Positions 55,154 to 64,000 are shown, numbered from the stretch's first letter. The stretch: DNA of 64,000 bases from Maribacter dokdonensis DSW-8 (GCF_001447995.1 NZ_LDPE01000001.1:1426001-1490000); one strand, 5' to 3'. Notes: generated by a model not told the origin, from the sequence alone. Translations and numbers: made by a program.

Positions 55154-55858
55154 ATGAAAAGACCATCTATCCTAATCAGTAAAATCTTATGCACCATTAT
55201 CATCTCTGCTTTTATGAGCTGTAATGATCAACCCAAAGAGCAAGACCCAAAGAAACCGGAAAAACCAGTGGTATTAGCTCCTCAAGAAATAGTACCTATT
55301 TCACAGGCAAAAAATATGTATGACTCATATGAAAAAAGGCGGGTACCATTAATACAACGTTATGAAGACTCCATAAATAAAATAACTAAAAGAGATGAAG
55401 AGTTTCATGTTGGCAGATTTGTTTACTACGATTATAAAACCATCAAGCAATATTTAGAATATATTGAACAAGAAGCTGCCGATGCCGGAGTTGAAATTTC
55501 CACATTAAGACTTTACTACTCCAACTACCCAAATGAGGAATATTTCCCTCAAAGCAAAGAACCGATCAAACACCCAAGACAGAACAGCATTATGCTCTCC
55601 CCTACTTATAATGACGGTAAGCGTGATTATCTTTTTTATATAGCTCAAGGAGCAAAGGGCAAACAAGCCGTACCTATGAACAATAGCTTTGAACCAATAA
55701 ATGAAGGTTATGGCAATAATAATGACCCCAATACAAAAGCATATGCTTCATTTGCACCAAAAACAAGTACACCAAAAGCTGTACCGGCAATATTACAAGG
55801 TCAAGAAAGTCTAACTTTGAATAGAGGCACAGGTGTACCGCCGCCAAAAAACCAATAA
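55154..55858 (+). CDS. Lipoprotein of unknown function
   Basis: 234 aa. Signal MKRPSILISKILCTIIISAFMSC, lipid Cys23. A Lys/Pro/Glu-rich linker (KEQDPKKPEKPVV) precedes a soluble domain containing ISQAKNMYDSYEKRRVPLIQRYEDS and FVYYDYKTIKQYLEYIEQEAADAGVEISTLRLYYSNYP (~50-140). The C-terminal 60 residues look disordered. No family recognised. Followed 30 bp later by a membrane protein gene on the same strand, probably an operon. Confidence 0.75.
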   Translation: MKRPSILISKILCTIIISAFMSCNDQPKEQDPKKPEKPVVLAPQEIVPISQAKNMYDSYEKRRVPLIQRYEDSINKITKRDEEFHVGRFVYYDYKTIKQYLEYIEQEAADAGVEISTLRLYYSNYPNEEYFPQSKEPIKHPRQNSIMLSPTYNDGKRDYLFYIAQGAKGKQAVPMNNSFEPINEGYGNNNDPNTKAYASFAPKTSTPKAVPAILQGQESLTLNRGTGVPPPKNQ

Positions 55859-55888
55859 ACATTTCACAGTCAAATAGCCCGTTAAACC

Positions 55889-56581
55889 ATGTTGGAGTAT
55901 ATTTTAAATAATTACTACATCTGTTTCTATTTCATAGCACTGGTTTTATCCATTACCAAGTATAGGCTATACTACGATACCATCTTAAAATATTTACCCA
56001 TAATATTAAGCTACGTTTTATTATCAGAAATACTAGGTGCTATCGTTAGGGATGTAGATGATATACAATTAGTTTATATACCTGAATATTATAATTACAA
56101 CACTATAATTTTCAATATATTCGACATTGTATTCTATCTATATTTCTTTTATATTTTCTATCAATTAATTGAAAACAAAAGAAGTAGAATTCTCATTAAA
56201 TATGGTGGTGTATTATTTTTATTGACCTGCATAGTCAATTTGTTTTTACAAGACTTTTACACCGAACCTCAGAACTATGCAATTATTGCGGGTGCAATAG
56301 TATTAATATTTGCGTGCCTAACTTATCTATACAAGATATTTACAGAAGAACAGAAATTTATACCTAGAAAAAACTTGCTATTTTGGATCAGTTTAGGATT
56401 ACTTATGTTTTACATCTGTTACCCTATTTCCATGTATATATTGTCTTTTGATTATCAACTGTACACTACATACAATCTCTCTAAGTATCATTATATATCA
56501 ATAGCGACAATGTACCTCTGCTTCATCATAGGTTTTCTATCAATGAGAAGACTAAGGTTACCAATGAGGCAGACAAACTAA
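55889..56581 (+). CDS. Integral membrane protein of unknown function
   Basis: 230 aa, very hydrophobic and rich in Tyr, Ile, Phe and Leu, with about six transmembrane helices (~6-22, 32-52, 68-92, 105-122, 128-147, 162-182, 195-218). No motif or family recognised. It probably forms an operon with the lipoprotein gene and ends at a shared bidirectional terminator. AT-rich codons like the rest of the region. Confidence 0.72.
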   Translation: MLEYILNNYYICFYFIALVLSITKYRLYYDTILKYLPIILSYVLLSEILGAIVRDVDDIQLVYIPEYYNYNTIIFNIFDIVFYLYFFYIFYQLIENKRSRILIKYGGVLFLLTCIVNLFLQDFYTEPQNYAIIAGAIVLIFACLTYLYKIFTEEQKFIPRKNLLFWISLGLLMFYICYPISMYILSFDYQLYTTYNLSKYHYISIATMYLCFIIGFLSMRRLRLPMRQTN

Positions 56582-56595
56582 AATTTAGCCCATAA

Positions 56596-56625
56596 AAAAA
56601 GCCTCCCAGTTTTGGAAGGCTTTTT
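56596..56625. terminator. Bidirectional terminator between membrane gene and rpsT
   Basis: AAAAAGCCTCCCA and TGGAAGGCTTTTT pair with one mismatch around a 4-base loop. T runs on both strands serve both convergent genes. Confidence 0.9.
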
Positions 56626-56644
56626 AATTTCTTAAGGCAATATC

Positions 56645-56896
56645 TTACAAAGCGGCAACGTGCTTTGCCAACTTACTTTTTAAGTTAGCAGCTTTGTTAT
56701 CATGAATAATGTTACGCTTAGCTAAACGATCGATCATACTAACAACACTTGGAAAAAGAGCCTCTGCATCTTTCTTAGATTCTTCTGCACGCAATCTCTT
56801 TATAGCATTACGTGTAGTTTTATGCTGATATCTGTTACGTAAACGAACTGCTTCGTTTCTTCTAATTCTCTTTAATGCCGACTTGTGATTTGCCAT
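56645..56896 (-). CDS. rpsT: 30S ribosomal protein S20
   Basis: 83 aa, basic and helical. ANHKSALKRIRRNEAVRLRNRYQHKTTRNAIKRL (2-35) and VSMIDRLAKRNIIHDNKAANLKSKLAKHV (~51-80) are standard S20 signatures. Lies downstream of the two tRNA-Glu genes on the same strand. Confidence 0.97.
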   Translation of the reverse strand: MANHKSALKRIRRNEAVRLRNRYQHKTTRNAIKRLRAEESKKDAEALFPSVVSMIDRLAKRNIIHDNKAANLKSKLAKHVAAL

Positions 56897-56943
56897 TTTA
56901 TTCTCTGTTATAATTTCTTCGGATTTTCATCCATTTAATTTTG

Positions 56944-57015
56944 TAGTCCGTAGGGGAATCGAACCCCTGTTACCAGGATGAAAACCTGGCGTCCTAACCC
57001 CTAGACGAACGGACC
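56944..57015 (-). tRNA. tRNA-Glu(UUC), copy 2
   Basis: 72 nt, read on the minus strand from 57015. 7-bp acceptor stem (GGTCCGT with ACGGACT, first pair G-U), D arm, anticodon stem CCAGG/CCTGG with loop TTTTCAT (anticodon TTC) and T arm GGGG-TTCGAAT-CCCC. Discriminator A; CCA is not encoded. Identical to the copy 43 bp away. Confidence 0.97.
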
Positions 57016-57058
57016 ATTATGTCACTGCTTTGGAAAATTATCCAAAAATTTAATTTTG

Positions 57059-57130
57059 TAGTCCGTAGGGGAATCGAACCCCTGTTACCAGGATGAAAAC
57101 CTGGCGTCCTAACCCCTAGACGAACGGACC
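57059..57130 (-). tRNA. tRNA-Glu(UUC), copy 1
   Basis: 72 nt, identical to the neighbouring copy, with anticodon TTC and no encoded CCA. Both copies are followed on their 3' side by the same CAAAATTAAA trailer, so the unit arose by tandem duplication. Cotranscription with proS and rpsT is possible, as all lie on the minus strand. Confidence 0.97.
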
Positions 57131-57208
57131 ATACTTTGCGCAATTGCGGATGCAAAAATACAAATATTTTTCACTATCGCAACACCTGAATATAATTTTT
57201 TAAAAAAA

Positions 57209-58684
57209 TTAATATGCTTTTGCAAATAACACCCTTTTTTGAGACGGTTTACCACTAACCATACACACACCTTCTTCACTCTTTGCATCAATAGGAATGC
57301 AACGTATAGTGGCTTTTGTCTCCTCCTTCACTAGTTCTTCCGTTTCTTTACTTCCATCCCAATGAGCAGAAATAAATCCTCCTTTTTCTTCTAAAACTTT
57401 TTTGAATTCATCATAAGAATTCACTTCGGTTATATGATTATTTCTGTAATCAAGTGCTTTCTGGTACATATTCTTTTGAATATCGTCCATTAAGAACTCG
57501 ATTTTTTCAACTACATCTGCAGCATTTACCGTTTCTTTTTCCAAGGTATCTCTTCTTGCCACTTCATAAGTACCATTTTCCATATCTCTTGGTCCAATAG
57601 CCAAACGTACAGGCACCCCCCTTAATTCATATTCATTGAACTTAAACCCTGGTTTGTGCGTATCTCTATTATCAAATTTCACTGAAATACCTTTACTCCT
57701 TAGTTCTTTCACTAACGGATTAACAGTTTCCGAAATTTGGTCCAATTGATCAATTCCTTTATAAATAGGTACAATAACAACTTGTATAGGTGCTAATTTT
57801 GGAGGAATAACTAAACCATTATCATCACTATGAGTCATTACCAAAGCACCCATTAACCTTGTAGATACCCCCCATGAAGTAGCCCATACATGCTCTTTAC
57901 CGCCTTCCTTGGTCGCAAATTTAACATCAAAAGCCTTAGCGAAATTCTGGCCCAAAAAGTGAGATGTACCTGCCTGTAAGGCTTTACCATCTTGCATTAA
58001 AGCCTCTATACAATATGTCTCAATTGCCCCTGCAAATCTTTCACTTTCGGTCTTAGTTCCTTTAATTACAGGCACCGCCATATGATTTTCAACAAAATCA
58101 GCATACACGTTCATCATTTGCTCTGCCTCTTCTATGGCTTCTTTTTCCGTAGCATGGGCCGTATGACCTTCTTGCCATAAAAATTCTGCCGTTCTCAAGA
58201 ACAATCTTGTACGCATCTCCCAACGAACCACATTTGCCCATTGGTTAATTAATAATGGTAAATCTCTGTAGGACTGTATCCATTTTCTATAAGTATCCCA
58301 TATAATAGTTTCAGAAGTAGGTCTAACAATAAGCTCCTCCTCTAGTTTAGCTTCTGGATCTACGATTATACCGCTTCCGTCTTCGGCATTCTTTAACCTA
58401 TAATGTGTTACAACTGCACATTCTTTTGCAAAACCTTCTACGTGACTTGCTTCTTTACTTAAATATGATTTTGGAATAAACAATGGAAAATAGGCGTTCT
58501 CATGTCCGGTCTCCTTGAACATTTTATCCAAACCAGCTTGCATCTTCTCCCAAATACCAAAACCATATGGTTTTATGACCATACAACCTCTAACACCGGA
58601 GTTTTCGGCTAGATCGGCCTTAACTACCAATTCATTATACCACTTGGAATAATCCTCGCTTCTCTTTGTCAAATTTTTACTCAT
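57209..58684 (-). CDS. proS: Prolyl-tRNA synthetase (archaeal/eukaryotic-like, short form)
   Basis: 491 aa, lacking the bacterial editing (INS) insertion. Class II motifs: motif 1 region [31 protein letters not shown] (~46-76), motif 2 [42 protein letters not shown] segment (~136-175), TAHATEKEA, and motif 3 [31 protein letters not shown] (~268-298). Anticodon-binding domain follows, with a C-terminal zinc-site-like region partly reduced ([19 protein letters not shown] end). Standard for Bacteroidota. Confidence 0.96.
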   Translation of the reverse strand: MSKNLTKRSEDYSKWYNELVVKADLAENSGVRGCMVIKPYGFGIWEKMQAGLDKMFKETGHENAYFPLFIPKSYLSKEASHVEGFAKECAVVTHYRLKNAEDGSGIIVDPEAKLEEELIVRPTSETIIWDTYRKWIQSYRDLPLLINQWANVVRWEMRTRLFLRTAEFLWQEGHTAHATEKEAIEEAEQMMNVYADFVENHMAVPVIKGTKTESERFAGAIETYCIEALMQDGKALQAGTSHFLGQNFAKAFDVKFATKEGGKEHVWATSWGVSTRLMGALVMTHSDDNGLVIPPKLAPIQVVIVPIYKGIDQLDQISETVNPLVKELRSKGISVKFDNRDTHKPGFKFNEYELRGVPVRLAIGPRDMENGTYEVARRDTLEKETVNAADVVEKIEFLMDDIQKNMYQKALDYRNNHITEVNSYDEFKKVLEEKGGFISAHWDGSKETEELVKEETKATIRCIPIDAKSEEGVCMVSGKPSQKRVLFAKAY

Positions 58685-58780
58685 TATCTAGACTTTGGCA
58701 CAAATTTTGTGATTCTTTGTATGTAATAATTGGGTAAAACTAGTTATTTTTAATATGTTCAACAATATAATTTTGATCCG

Positions 58781-60100
58781 ATGATATATTCCTTACCCCA
58801 CAACAAACTTCGCAACATTACAATGTTGGTAACCCTGGCAGTTTTTGCTGCTTCTTGCGGTACCTACCAACAATCTTCATATTATGACAATGACGGCATT
58901 TATTCAGACGACGTTGTAAGAACGGTAGAAAGAAGACCTGAACAAAGAAACTACAATCAAAATACTTCAGAAAACGATACCTATTCATCTTATTTTGGTG
59001 AAAAGGCGGATCAATATGATCAAATTTTGGATAGCGAGATCTTTACCGATGTCGATTCTTATTCAAGTAATAATTTAGACGAAGAAATTACTGAAGGTCA
59101 ACTGATTGATTATTATGCCAATTCTAACGACTATGAAGGTTATGGTAGCTGGGGCAGCAACAATTCCGATGTAAGCATCTATATTCACAATAATGGATGG
59201 AACAATTGGGGCTACGGAGGATTCTACGGATGGAACGACCCATATTGGGGCTGGAACAACTGGGGTTGGAACAATTGGGGCTATGGAGGTTACTACGGTT
59301 ATGGATGGAATAGACCATGGGGATGGAATAGATGGAACAATTGGGGTTATGGCGGATTCGGATTTGGCTACGCAGGTATTGGTTTCGGCTGGAACCGTCC
59401 TTTCTACGGTTATGGATACGGTTATGGTTATGGCAACGGGTATTACAATCGAAATCGTGGATTTTCCAATAGAAGCTATGCAGTTAACAACTCAAGAAGA
59501 GGCAATTACAATAGAAACACAACAAATAATAGCGGATTATCTTCTACAGCGGCTAGAGGTCGTTCTAATGTAAACACCAGAGGTAACTCACCTAGGTATA
59601 GAAGCACCACTTCCAGAGCGACAACTTCTAGAAGCTCTGCAAACACTCGTAGTTCAAGAACGTATTCTGGCAACTCTTCTACAAGAAGAACTGTTGGTGT
59701 GGACCAAAACAGAGCATACAGAACAAGCAGAAGCACTAGAGCAACACCAAGATATAGCAGTTCCTCTAGAAACTACAGCAGCAGATACAGTAGCAGCCCA
59801 AGAACATACAGTTCTAGCTCATCTAGATCAAGCAGTAGGGTTAGCGTTCCCAGAACGTCTACCTATAGAAACTCCGGTAGTAGTTCAAGAAGTTATTCTT
59901 CGGGCAGAAGCTCAGGAAGTTCTAGCAGATCTTATCGTAGTTCCGGCAGCAGTTCTAGAAGCAGTAGTTACAGTTCTGGAAGAAGCAGTACTAGTGGCAG
60001 CTCTTACAGAAGCTCTGGAAGCAGCTCTAGGAGTTCAAGCAGTGGATCCTCTTCTAGATCATCTGGTTCTTCAAGAAGCAGCAGCAGTAGAAGAAACTAA
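58781..60100 (+). CDS. Low-complexity lipoprotein: Gly/Tyr/Trp/Asn-rich middle and Ser/Arg-rich tail
   Basis: 439 aa. Lipobox AASC (Cys26), then an acidic segment (~40-120), then a Trp/Asn/Gly/Tyr-rich repeat block (~138-225) with three NNWGYGG units and many WGW and YGY steps, then a Ser/Arg/Thr-rich tail (~240-439). No catalytic domain. The N-terminus (CGTYQQSSYYDNDGIYSDD) recalls uncharacterised flavobacterial surface lipoproteins. Possible roles are adhesion, surface coating or RNA-like phase behaviour; none is shown. TAATTTTG at 58768-58775 fits the -7 box but lies very close to the ATG. Confidence 0.75.
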   Translation: MIYSLPHNKLRNITMLVTLAVFAASCGTYQQSSYYDNDGIYSDDVVRTVERRPEQRNYNQNTSENDTYSSYFGEKADQYDQILDSEIFTDVDSYSSNNLDEEITEGQLIDYYANSNDYEGYGSWGSNNSDVSIYIHNNGWNNWGYGGFYGWNDPYWGWNNWGWNNWGYGGYYGYGWNRPWGWNRWNNWGYGGFGFGYAGIGFGWNRPFYGYGYGYGYGNGYYNRNRGFSNRSYAVNNSRRGNYNRNTTNNSGLSSTAARGRSNVNTRGNSPRYRSTTSRATTSRSSANTRSSRTYSGNSSTRRTVGVDQNRAYRTSRSTRATPRYSSSSRNYSSRYSSSPRTYSSSSSRSSSRVSVPRTSTYRNSGSSSRSYSSGRSSGSSSRSYRSSGSSSRSSSYSSGRSSTSGSSYRSSGSSSRSSSSGSSSRSSGSSRSSSSRRN

Positions 60101-60132
60101 AATCTAACATTTATCAACACTTAAATATTGCT

Positions 60133-61638
60133 ATGAAAAGATATTTGACTTTCGTAATACTAATGGCATGTGCCATTGGTAGCGCTCAAAATATAAACGA
60201 AGCCTTACGTTACGGTACAGAAAACCTACAAGGTACCGCTCGCTTTCAAGCTATGGGCGGTGCATTTGGGGCTTTAGGTGGCGACCTATCCTCCTTAAAC
60301 ATAAACCCTGCCGGTTCAGCGGTATTCAACAATAGCCTTTTCACCATCTCGGGGTCCAATTACAATACCAATAATGAAGCACGGTATTTTGGTGACACCA
60401 ACATAACAAAAGACAATACTATTGAATTAAATCAAATTGGTGGCGCCTTTGTTTTCAGGAATACCGACTCCAATTCCGATTGGCAGAAATTTACCTTGGC
60501 TTTCAATTATGATTTGGTGAACAATTTTGATAATGAATACTATGTTTCAGGAAGTAGCACACAAGGTATAGACACGTATTTCTCCGAATATGCCCAAGGC
60601 ACACCTTTTGGCTCCATTCTTGTACAAGATGGTGAATTTTTAGAGGAAGCTTATTTAGACATTGGTTCAGCACAAGGCTTTAGGGATCAACAAGCATTTT
60701 TAGGATATTATGGCGGTATTCTTGACCCAGAAACTGAAGATGACGCAAATACTAATTATGTAAGCAACACGCTTTATGATTTTGTGGAGCAAGATTTCAT
60801 AAGAAGAACAACCGGGTACAATAGCAAGTTTACCATCAATGTAGCTTCACAGTACAAAGAAAACATATTTCTAGGTGCTTCATTAAACTTCCACAGTGTA
60901 CTCTATACGCAGTTTGATCAATTTACCGAGAGTGGTTACGAGCCTAATTCTGAAATAACCAGAACTACTTTTGATAATTATTTAGAAACGGAGGGTAATG
61001 GTTTTTCTTTCAGTCTAGGTGCTATTGCGAAATTAAACGATAATGTACGTCTGGGCGGTAGCTACCAATCACCAACCTGGTATCGTTTAGAGGATAATAC
61101 TTCTCAACGCATTAATTCCGATCTTGCGGATGCCGATATTAATTTTATCAATTTTAATATTATTAATCTTTTTGAAAGCTATACAGTTAAAACACCAAGT
61201 AAACTTACCGGTAGTTTAGCCGTAATATTTGCAAAAGATGGGCTTTTGAGTTTTGATTATGGTTACCAAGATTTCTCACAATCCGAACTCCGCCCTACCA
61301 ACGACCCAAGTTTTCAGACGGTAAATTCACAAATTGCGAGTGAGTTAGGCGCTGTTTCAACCTTTAGACTTGGTGGTGAATATAGAATTCAACAAGTAAG
61401 TTTAAGGGCAGGTTATCGCTTTGAACAAAGTCCATATTCAAATGGCAATACTATAGGTGATTTAAACGCTATTTCTGGTGGTATAGGCTATAACTTCGGC
61501 GGCAGTAAGCTAGACTTTTCTCTAAGCCGTTCTCAACAAGACGTTAGCGAAAGACTTTTCAATGCAGGTATTACAACACCTGCTATGATAGATAGAGGTA
61601 TTACCAATGCAACCTTAAGTTATACAATAAACTTTTAA
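60133..61638 (+). CDS. FadL/OmpP1-family outer-membrane transport protein
   Basis: 501 aa with a signal peptide (MKRYLTFVILMACAIGSAQN). Typical N-terminal hatch sequence ARFQAMGGAFGALGGDLSSLNINPAGSAVF (~37-66), then beta strands (FKLAFNYDL-like, NVRLGGSYQSPTWYRLED, LSFDYGYQDFS, FRLGGEYRIQQVSLRAGYRFEQSPY) to a final ATLSYTINF strand. Such proteins carry hydrophobic compounds such as fatty acids through the outer membrane. 32 bp after the low-complexity lipoprotein gene, possibly cotranscribed. Confidence 0.9.
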   Translation: MKRYLTFVILMACAIGSAQNINEALRYGTENLQGTARFQAMGGAFGALGGDLSSLNINPAGSAVFNNSLFTISGSNYNTNNEARYFGDTNITKDNTIELNQIGGAFVFRNTDSNSDWQKFTLAFNYDLVNNFDNEYYVSGSSTQGIDTYFSEYAQGTPFGSILVQDGEFLEEAYLDIGSAQGFRDQQAFLGYYGGILDPETEDDANTNYVSNTLYDFVEQDFIRRTTGYNSKFTINVASQYKENIFLGASLNFHSVLYTQFDQFTESGYEPNSEITRTTFDNYLETEGNGFSFSLGAIAKLNDNVRLGGSYQSPTWYRLEDNTSQRINSDLADADINFINFNIINLFESYTVKTPSKLTGSLAVIFAKDGLLSFDYGYQDFSQSELRPTNDPSFQTVNSQIASELGAVSTFRLGGEYRIQQVSLRAGYRFEQSPYSNGNTIGDLNAISGGIGYNFGGSKLDFSLSRSQQDVSERLFNAGITTPAMIDRGITNATLSYTINF

Positions 61639-61655
61639 AGGAAATGGAATTCAAT

Positions 61656-61686
61656 AAAAAAGGGGAGCAAATTGCTCCCCTTTTTT
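61656..61686. terminator. Bidirectional intrinsic terminator
   Basis: Perfect 15-bp arms AAAAAAGGGGAGCAA and TTGCTCCCCTTTTTT with a single-base centre. It follows the FadL-type gene by 17 bases. Confidence 0.93.
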
Positions 61687-61696
61687 ATTTTATTGG

Positions 61697-61779
61697 CACC
61701 GCCTAAGGGCATAATACCCCAAGGCTTGCCTAGAATTTAAAAGTTTGTTTCCTTTAAATGCCTCATGAACCTGTCCTGA
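61697..61779. repeat. Structured intergenic element, possible dispersed repeat
   Basis: Between the terminator and the T9SS gene end there are two further hairpin-prone segments: GCCTAAGGG / CCCCAAGGC (61701-61725, 7 of 9 pairs) and CCTCA / TGAGG (around 61759-61781). The base composition is GC-richer than its surroundings. It resembles the kind of short intergenic repeat scattered in flavobacterial genomes, but only one copy is in this window. Confidence 0.35.
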
Positions 61780-61784
61780 GGGTT

Positions 61785-63221
61785 TTACCTTTTTAGTGAA
61801 AAATGAGTTTTTCGGGTTTTGGCAACTAATAAGGCATCTTCTTGTTCACCATATTCAAAGCGAAACCAATAATCTGTAGATGGCATTTGCTGTCCATTGT
61901 AATTTCCGTCCCAAGCATCTGTTGAACCCAATTGCTTTAGAAGCTTACCATACCTATCAAAAATAAACACAACAGGGTCACTTAACGTCTCTATTCCCTC
62001 TACATTCCAGTCATCATTAATACCATCCCCATTAGGGGTGAAAAACTTTGGATACCCGACGACCAAAAATTCTAAGGGATCAGTAATACCGCAACCATTT
62101 TTATCATTAATAATAACCGTGTTAACACCAGGTGGAACATTCATAAAAACAGGACTATCTTGAAATACGCCGTCATTGATCGCATATTCATAGTCCCCAT
62201 CACCCTCAACAAAAAATTCGATATTATTTTGATCTGGATCAATGGAGAGATTGGTATCCAATGTTTCTACTCTTTCCAAAATAGGTGTGCCATAGAACGT
62301 AACCAACACCCCACTATCATCGCTTACCGTTGGCGGAGAGCCCGATGCCGTTGTAATACTTGCAAAATAACGTCCTGTATTTGGGCTAACAATAACCAAT
62401 TCCGCTCCAAAATCTCCTGAACCCGTTAATGTATCATCAATAATACCGTCGTCTTCATAATCTACCGTCCATTCAACGCTGGCGATATCCGCACCTGCTG
62501 GTGAATTCAACGCACTAATGGTGATAGGGTCATCACCTTCGCAAGCAACAATATCCAATCCTAAAAATTCATCCCTTAAGGTACAATCTAAGGCAGTATC
62601 TTGATCAGCACTAACAGAGCTACCTGTAAAAGTTAACATAAATGGCTCTGGGTCACCTGTAAAATTGTCTGCAAAATTATTGATCAAGATATAATAAATC
62701 TCACCTGGCAACACATCTAAATACTCATCATATGTATTTTGATTACCTGTTAACGATGCCTGACCTTCTTGACCACTATCGGGATTTACACCAAGACCGG
62801 TAAAGTTTGTATCGTTCACTTCGTAATTACAACGAATTGGCTGTGCCGTTCCATTGCTAATAGCTGCACAATCCACATCTGGTCCATAAACTGCAAAATC
62901 CCATTCTGCCGTAGGTGTAGAACCAGTTGAAGGCAACGCCTCAATATCAAAACCAACCTGACCGCCGGTACCTGCCCTAAAAACAAACCAAGATGTATTG
63001 AATTCAATATTGGCCGAAGTTAGACTTCCTTTCTCTAGACATCCTGTTTCTCTTATAACTTCCGGATCAAAATCATCTACATCACCAGAACCACCGGCTA
63101 TGCCCATAATAGGTTGATCGGCACAAACAGGTATAGCCGTTCTACAATCGGCTGAATTTTGTGCGTTTACTTTGTAACAGAAAAGAAACAAACAACAAAT
63201 AGAACAAATGAGTACTCTCAT
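61785..63221 (-). CDS. Secreted protein with type B T9SS sorting domain
   Basis: 478 aa with a signal peptide (MRVLICSICCLFLFCYKVNAQ). The N-terminal domain (DCRTAIPVCADQPIMGIAGGSGDVDDFD; SWFVFRAGTGGQVGFDIE; YLDVLPGEIYYILINNF, ~23-200) is typical of large gliding-related surface proteins. One or two Ig-like/PKD-like domains follow (~215-370). The C-terminal type B signal is FPKFFTPNGDGINDDWNVEGIE then VFIFDRYGKLLKQL then PSTDYWFRFEYG and HFSLKR (~390-478). Exported to the cell surface by the type IX system. The function of the passenger is unknown. Confidence 0.88.
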   Translation of the reverse strand: MRVLICSICCLFLFCYKVNAQNSADCRTAIPVCADQPIMGIAGGSGDVDDFDPEVIRETGCLEKGSLTSANIEFNTSWFVFRAGTGGQVGFDIEALPSTGSTPTAEWDFAVYGPDVDCAAISNGTAQPIRCNYEVNDTNFTGLGVNPDSGQEGQASLTGNQNTYDEYLDVLPGEIYYILINNFADNFTGDPEPFMLTFTGSSVSADQDTALDCTLRDEFLGLDIVACEGDDPITISALNSPAGADIASVEWTVDYEDDGIIDDTLTGSGDFGAELVIVSPNTGRYFASITTASGSPPTVSDDSGVLVTFYGTPILERVETLDTNLSIDPDQNNIEFFVEGDGDYEYAINDGVFQDSPVFMNVPPGVNTVIINDKNGCGITDPLEFLVVGYPKFFTPNGDGINDDWNVEGIETLSDPVVFIFDRYGKLLKQLGSTDAWDGNYNGQQMPSTDYWFRFEYGEQEDALLVAKTRKTHFSLKR

Positions 63222-63346
63222 AAAAAGTGTAACTATTTAGTATACGTGATGTATATTATAACTACACATGACCTGCTTTAGTATCTTACAGCGAAGATTC
63301 TGGCATTTAATCGATAAAATACACTACTCACTGCCAATTATTACCT

Positions 63347-64000
63347 TTAACGCTTTAAAGTGAAGTGGTTATTAATATATGATGCGTTGGTATTCTCCCC
63401 TAAAGAATTGGTGTAAGAAAGTTTAAACCAGTAATCGGATTCCGGCAATAACTGCCCATTGAAAGAACCATTCCAACCACTGGAATCTTCGAATATCTGA
63501 TATAACAATTTACCATAACGGTCGTAAATAGTGATCATCGGATCTTCTAATGCAGATAGACCATCTACTTTCCAAACATCGTTAACATTATCACCGTTTG
63601 GAGTAAAAAACTTAGGAAAGCCTACTACTACAATATCTCTGGTATCAGAACCACAGCCATTGGGGTCACGTACCGTTATTGTATGTTCTCCTGGAAATAA
63701 ATTATTGAATACACTACTATTTTGCGGTGCTTGATCATCTACCTGATATTCAAAATCACCATTCTCTTCCAAATAAACATTTACCATGTTTGATGCATCA
63801 TCCTCATATTCAATGGTAATATCGGATATAACGGGCGGACTAGAGAAAACAACGGTAACCGATCTTACGGTAATACATTGTATCAACCCTTGCGTATTGG
63901 TCACCGATAAGGTATAAACACCTGGTTCTGCCACTGTAATTAAAGAACTTGTTTGACCTGAACTCCACTCATACGTAAAACTAGCATCAGGTATACGTTG
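63347..64000 (-). CDS. T9SS type B cargo protein (partial, N-terminus outside window)
   Basis: The frame is open to the window end: residues before the first internal start read TYEWSSGQTSSLITV, so this is the tail of a longer protein. A beta-sandwich repeat (GVYTLSVTNTQGLIQC; FEYQVDDQAPQNSSVFNNLFPGEHTITVRDPNGCG) precedes the type B sorting domain: FPKFFTPNGDNVNDVWKVDGLS, MITIYDRYGKLLYQI, ESDYWFKLSYT and HFTLKR. The layout is paralogous to the gene at 61785. Confidence 0.88.
   Translation of the reverse strand, partial: QRIPDASFTYEWSSGQTSSLITVAEPGVYTLSVTNTQGLIQCITVRSVTVVFSSPPVISDITIEYEDDASNMVNVYLEENGDFEYQVDDQAPQNSSVFNNLFPGEHTITVRDPNGCGSDTRDIVVVGFPKFFTPNGDNVNDVWKVDGLSALEDPMITIYDRYGKLLYQIFEDSSGWNGSFNGQLLPESDYWFKLSYTNSLGENTNASYINNHFTLKR

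Noticed and set aside
57109..57291. 60-aa minus-strand open frame
   Set aside because: It overlaps the tRNA-Glu copy and the end of proS; a chance frame.
59193..60107. Plus-strand open frames of 126 and 137 aa in a different frame
   Set aside because: They arise from the periodic GGN/TCN/AGN codons of the low-complexity lipoprotein gene and lack independent start signals.
1..64000. CRISPR array, IS element, prophage or anti-phage system
   Set aside because: No regularly spaced repeats, transposase, integrase or recognisable defence genes were seen; the c-di-AMP cyclase is the housekeeping CdaA type.

Overview
The window looks like chromosome from an AT-rich, probably marine member of the Flavobacteriaceae (Bacteroidota). 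Supporting signs are a SusC/SusD pair heading a polysaccharide utilisation locus (PUL), many lipoproteins with Bacteroidota-style signals, two type IX secretion cargo proteins with gliding-motility-type C-terminal domains, a Rho factor with a long low-complexity insertion, family-typical genes (DUF4293, DUF3667, BT_3928-type DoxX protein, DUF1599), and TAnnTTTG promoter boxes. Genus cannot be fixed from the sequence alone.

Layout. Positions 1-18120 (minus strand) hold one large PUL: susC, susD, a divergent GH115-like lipoprotein, GH92, GH29, GH3 with PA14, a PI-PLC-like phosphodiesterase, a full-length GH115 alpha-glucuronidase and a metallophosphoesterase cut by the window edge. Positions 18424-25201 (plus) hold a two-domain DUF1080 lipoprotein, a Tat-exported Gfo/Idh/MocA oxidoreductase, a GH78-like rhamnosidase, a fructuronate-reductase-type SDR and mannonate dehydratase uxuA. 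Positions 25204-28320 (minus) hold a cytochrome c dehydrogenase-like lipoprotein and a paralogue of the SDR. After a short stretch with a DMT exporter, a small membrane protein and a SYLF protein, 30668-34434 (minus) holds another SDR, a sodium/solute symporter and galM. Two plus-strand regulators follow (a Nudix-fold regulator with a broken catalytic box, and a LacI-family repressor), then a minus-strand uronate cassette: uxaC and TRAP transporter dctP-dctQ-dctM.

Taken together, 1-40843 can be read as a glucuronate-glycan island. Extracellular and periplasmic hydrolases release sugars including glucuronate; the TRAP system is a plausible importer; UxaC, the SDRs and UxuA convert glucuronate to 2-keto-3-deoxygluconate. 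A LacI-type operator (TGTAATCGATTACA-like) occurs upstream of uxaC and again before the cytochrome gene. The PI-PLC-like and phosphatase genes inside the PUL raise the possibility that its target is an inositol-phosphate glycan, such as the alpha-Man/alpha-GlcA/inositol-phosphate headgroups of glycosyl inositol phosphoceramides. This is inference.

From about 41285 onwards the window is mostly housekeeping: clpS, prmA, tpiA, BT_3928-like, DUF1599, folP, cdaA, DUF3667, an MsbA-type ABC exporter, truA, a YfcE-type phosphoesterase, rho, rpsT, two identical tandem tRNA-Glu genes, proS, a Gly/Tyr/Trp- and Ser/Arg-rich lipoprotein, a FadL-type porin and two T9SS cargo genes, the last cut by the window end. 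No CRISPR array, insertion sequence, prophage or rRNA gene was seen.
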